A DNA stretch of 6,800 nt from a bacterium (lineage in GTDB: Bacteria > Planctomycetota > J058 > JAJDCP01): NCBI GenBank assembly GCA_030428695.1, contig JAUIEM010000468.1, positions 1-6,800 of the forward strand, in the 5' to 3' direction. This document shows, piece after piece, positions 5,611-6,800 of the stretch (positions within the stretch are counted from its first letter, which is position 1; each line of letters begins with the position of its first letter). Below the pieces are notes generated by a model that saw only the letters and a program-made list of their open reading frames with translations, was not told where the DNA came from and did no database searches. Position numbers and translations under genes: made by a program.

Positions 5611-6753
5611 CTAGCTCTCCGCCTCCTGCAGGCGCAGCTTGCCCGCGAGCGACGTGCGGTGCAGGGCCTCGACCTGCTGGGCGCGGACTTCGAGGGGGAT
5701 GCCCCCGAAGAGTTGTTCCTCGAGGTAGCCTTTGAGGACATCGGCGACGTCGCGCACCGCACTATCGCGGAATTCGCCGGCGGCGTCGAGGAAATTCCGC
5801 CGCTCCAAAGGCGCCTTCCCGAGGTGCACGAGAGCCTCTCCGTAGCGGCTGTGGTAGCCGTATTTCCACGGCCCCTGACGCGCGACCCAGACGTTCGACG
5901 CGAGCGGTGAGGGGCTGTCCCCGGAGGCCCTGCCCAGCTCGGCGCAGGAGGGCAGGTCGCCGCGCTCGGGGACCAGCGGAAACAGGCTGATTCCGCGCCC
6001 CATCGGCGGCAGCACCAGCAGCTCGACCAGGCTCGACGCGATGTCGATGCTGCGCACGGCGCTCGCGACGTGCTCGCCCTCGGGGACGCCCGCGCCGCTG
6101 ATGTGGCAGACCGTGCGCAGGCTGCCCTCGGAGAGGAAGGTCGCCGGCGCCGACTCGTCGGGGTAGGGGAAGCAGTTGTCCGAGCTGAGCACCCGCAGCT
6201 GCTCTTCGTCGTCGACCCACAGCCTCCCGCACACCTCGTCGAGCTCGTCGAGCCCCCAGCCGAGGAACAGGGCGGCGCTCTCGTCGGCGTTGGCGAAGCG
6301 CCCGCGCTCCTGGGCGACCCCCTGCAGGTAGGACCACAGCCCGGCGACGTGGAAGAAGGCGAAGTACGGCTCGCGCCGGCGCTCGAACACCGACCAGAAG
6401 CGCTCGAGGTTCGAGGTCAGCAGGTGGAAGCCGGCCTGCGGCACGGTGTGTCCCGCGACCCCGGGGGAGTAGCCGATGGTGTGGTAGCCGCGCGCGGCCA
6501 GCGCCTGGGTCAGGGTCGGGCAGCGCTCGCTGCGCGCGCTGTTCGGCGTGCGCTCGGCGCTGATGCCGTTGACCGAGGGATAGTGGCCGGTCAGCGCGGC
6601 GTGCAGGGCGCCGCGCGTGAACGGAGCGGCGGAGCGCACCTCGCTGAACAGCGTCCCTGGGCGCAACAGCGCGGCGAGCGCGTCGTCGCCGGCCGACAAC
6701 ATCTCCGGCCGGAGGGACTCGCCGTAGATCCAGATCAGGTTCTGTTCCGCCAT
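5611..6753 (-). CDS. Sulfatase/alkaline-phosphatase-superfamily protein, probably degenerate
   Basis: The 380-residue product follows the sulfatase layout: an N-terminal strand NLIWIYGESLRPEML (5-19); APFTRGALHAALTGHYPSVNGI (43-64), equivalent to the catalytic segment and the family's 'LLTGxYPxxHG'; TLTQALAARGYHTIGYSPG (80-98); LSSDNCFPYPDES (189-201) where S/TDHGE is expected; and ISGAGVPEGEHVASAVRSIDIASSLVELL (218-246), typical of the family's C-terminal half. Several usual ligands are changed: the paired N-terminal Asp is replaced around E12, the nucleophile position is T46 rather than Cys/Ser (Thr does serve in some phosphotransferase relatives), the DH pair is D192-N193, and the mid-domain His is apparently W140. 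It may therefore bind rather than cleave a sulfo- or phospho-ester. No signal peptide or membrane helix is seen, unusual for a family often exported. The ATG is chosen because the fold begins four residues later; only a weak AGGCGG precedes it, and the frame is open to the window edge without another start codon. The pseudokinase gene follows after about 25 bases, so an operon is likely. Confidence 0.75.
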   Translation of the reverse strand: MAEQNLIWIYGESLRPEMLSAGDDALAALLRPGTLFSEVRSAAPFTRGALHAALTGHYPSVNGISAERTPNSARSERCPTLTQALAARGYHTIGYSPGVAGHTVPQAGFHLLTSNLERFWSVFERRREPYFAFFHVAGLWSYLQGVAQERGRFANADESAALFLGWGLDELDEVCGRLWVDDEEQLRVLSSDNCFPYPDESAPATFLSEGSLRTVCHISGAGVPEGEHVASAVRSIDIASSLVELLVLPPMGRGISLFPLVPERGDLPSCAELGRASGDSPSPLASNVWVARQGPWKYGYHSRYGEALVHLGKAPLERRNFLDAAGEFRDSAVRDVADVLKGYLEEQLFGGIPLEVRAQQVEALHRTSLAGKLRLQEAES

Positions 6754-6800
6754 CGTCCGCCTGCCGTCTGCGGACCTCGCTGTCGGGGCGGAACACCGCG

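Noticed and set aside
2817..5735. 972-residue plus-strand open frame opposite the pseudokinase
   Set aside because: It is long only because antisense stop codons are rare at this base composition. The minus strand holds the zinc ribbons and kinase-like fold.
5586..5762. N-terminal extension of the pseudokinase to an upstream ATG
   Set aside because: The extra 59 residues are Ser/Arg-rich, overlap the sulfatase-like gene out of frame and lack a ribosome binding site. The TTG at 5585 has a strong one.
5762..6796. 344-residue minus-strand frame overlapping the sulfatase-like gene
   Set aside because: It is an Arg-rich shadow of the sulfatase-like frame with no family motifs.

Overview
The window is very GC-rich, with strong G/C at third codon positions, and holds four protein-coding genes in two convergent pairs. 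Long open frames opposite the real genes are by-products of the base composition. The style of the proteins (long acidic linkers, kinase-like folds with zinc ribbons, an extracellular-contractile-injection-system 'core' domain, a SUKH-like protein) suggests a large-genome environmental bacterium such as a member of Myxococcota or Planctomycetota. This placement is inference; no rRNA or other marker gene is present.

Plus strand, 1-2658. About 200-310 bases without a convincing gene hold an imperfect hairpin (92-120) and a TATACT -10-like box. They lead into a two-gene unit. The first gene (314-2164, possibly starting at an ATT codon at 227) encodes a fusion: an N-terminal DUF4157/eCIS-core domain with an HEVAH motif, a Rossmann-type domain closely resembling BMT5-like (DUF2431) rRNA uridine-N3 methyltransferases, and an unassigned helical C-terminus. 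The second gene (2167-2658) begins two bases after the first one's stop and resembles SMI1/KNR4 (SUKH) proteins, a common immunity family in polymorphic toxin loci. The simplest reading is a cargo/effector carrying an RNA-methyltransferase-like domain, paired with its antidote. This is the most novel part of the window.

Minus strand, 6753-2760. A 380-residue sulfatase/alkaline-phosphatase-superfamily protein is followed after about 25 bases by a 941-residue protein that starts at TTG behind a strong Shine-Dalgarno sequence. The larger protein has two N-terminal repeats, a long acidic linker with internal motif repeats, a zinc ribbon, a kinase-like domain lacking all catalytic signatures, and C-terminal zinc ribbons. 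Both proteins look catalytically degenerate, so this is a probable operon of two pseudoenzymes, perhaps with scaffold or regulatory roles. The two pairs converge on a 101-base spacer (2659-2759) containing a modest hairpin. No RNA genes, CRISPR arrays, insertion sequences or eCIS structural genes are visible.
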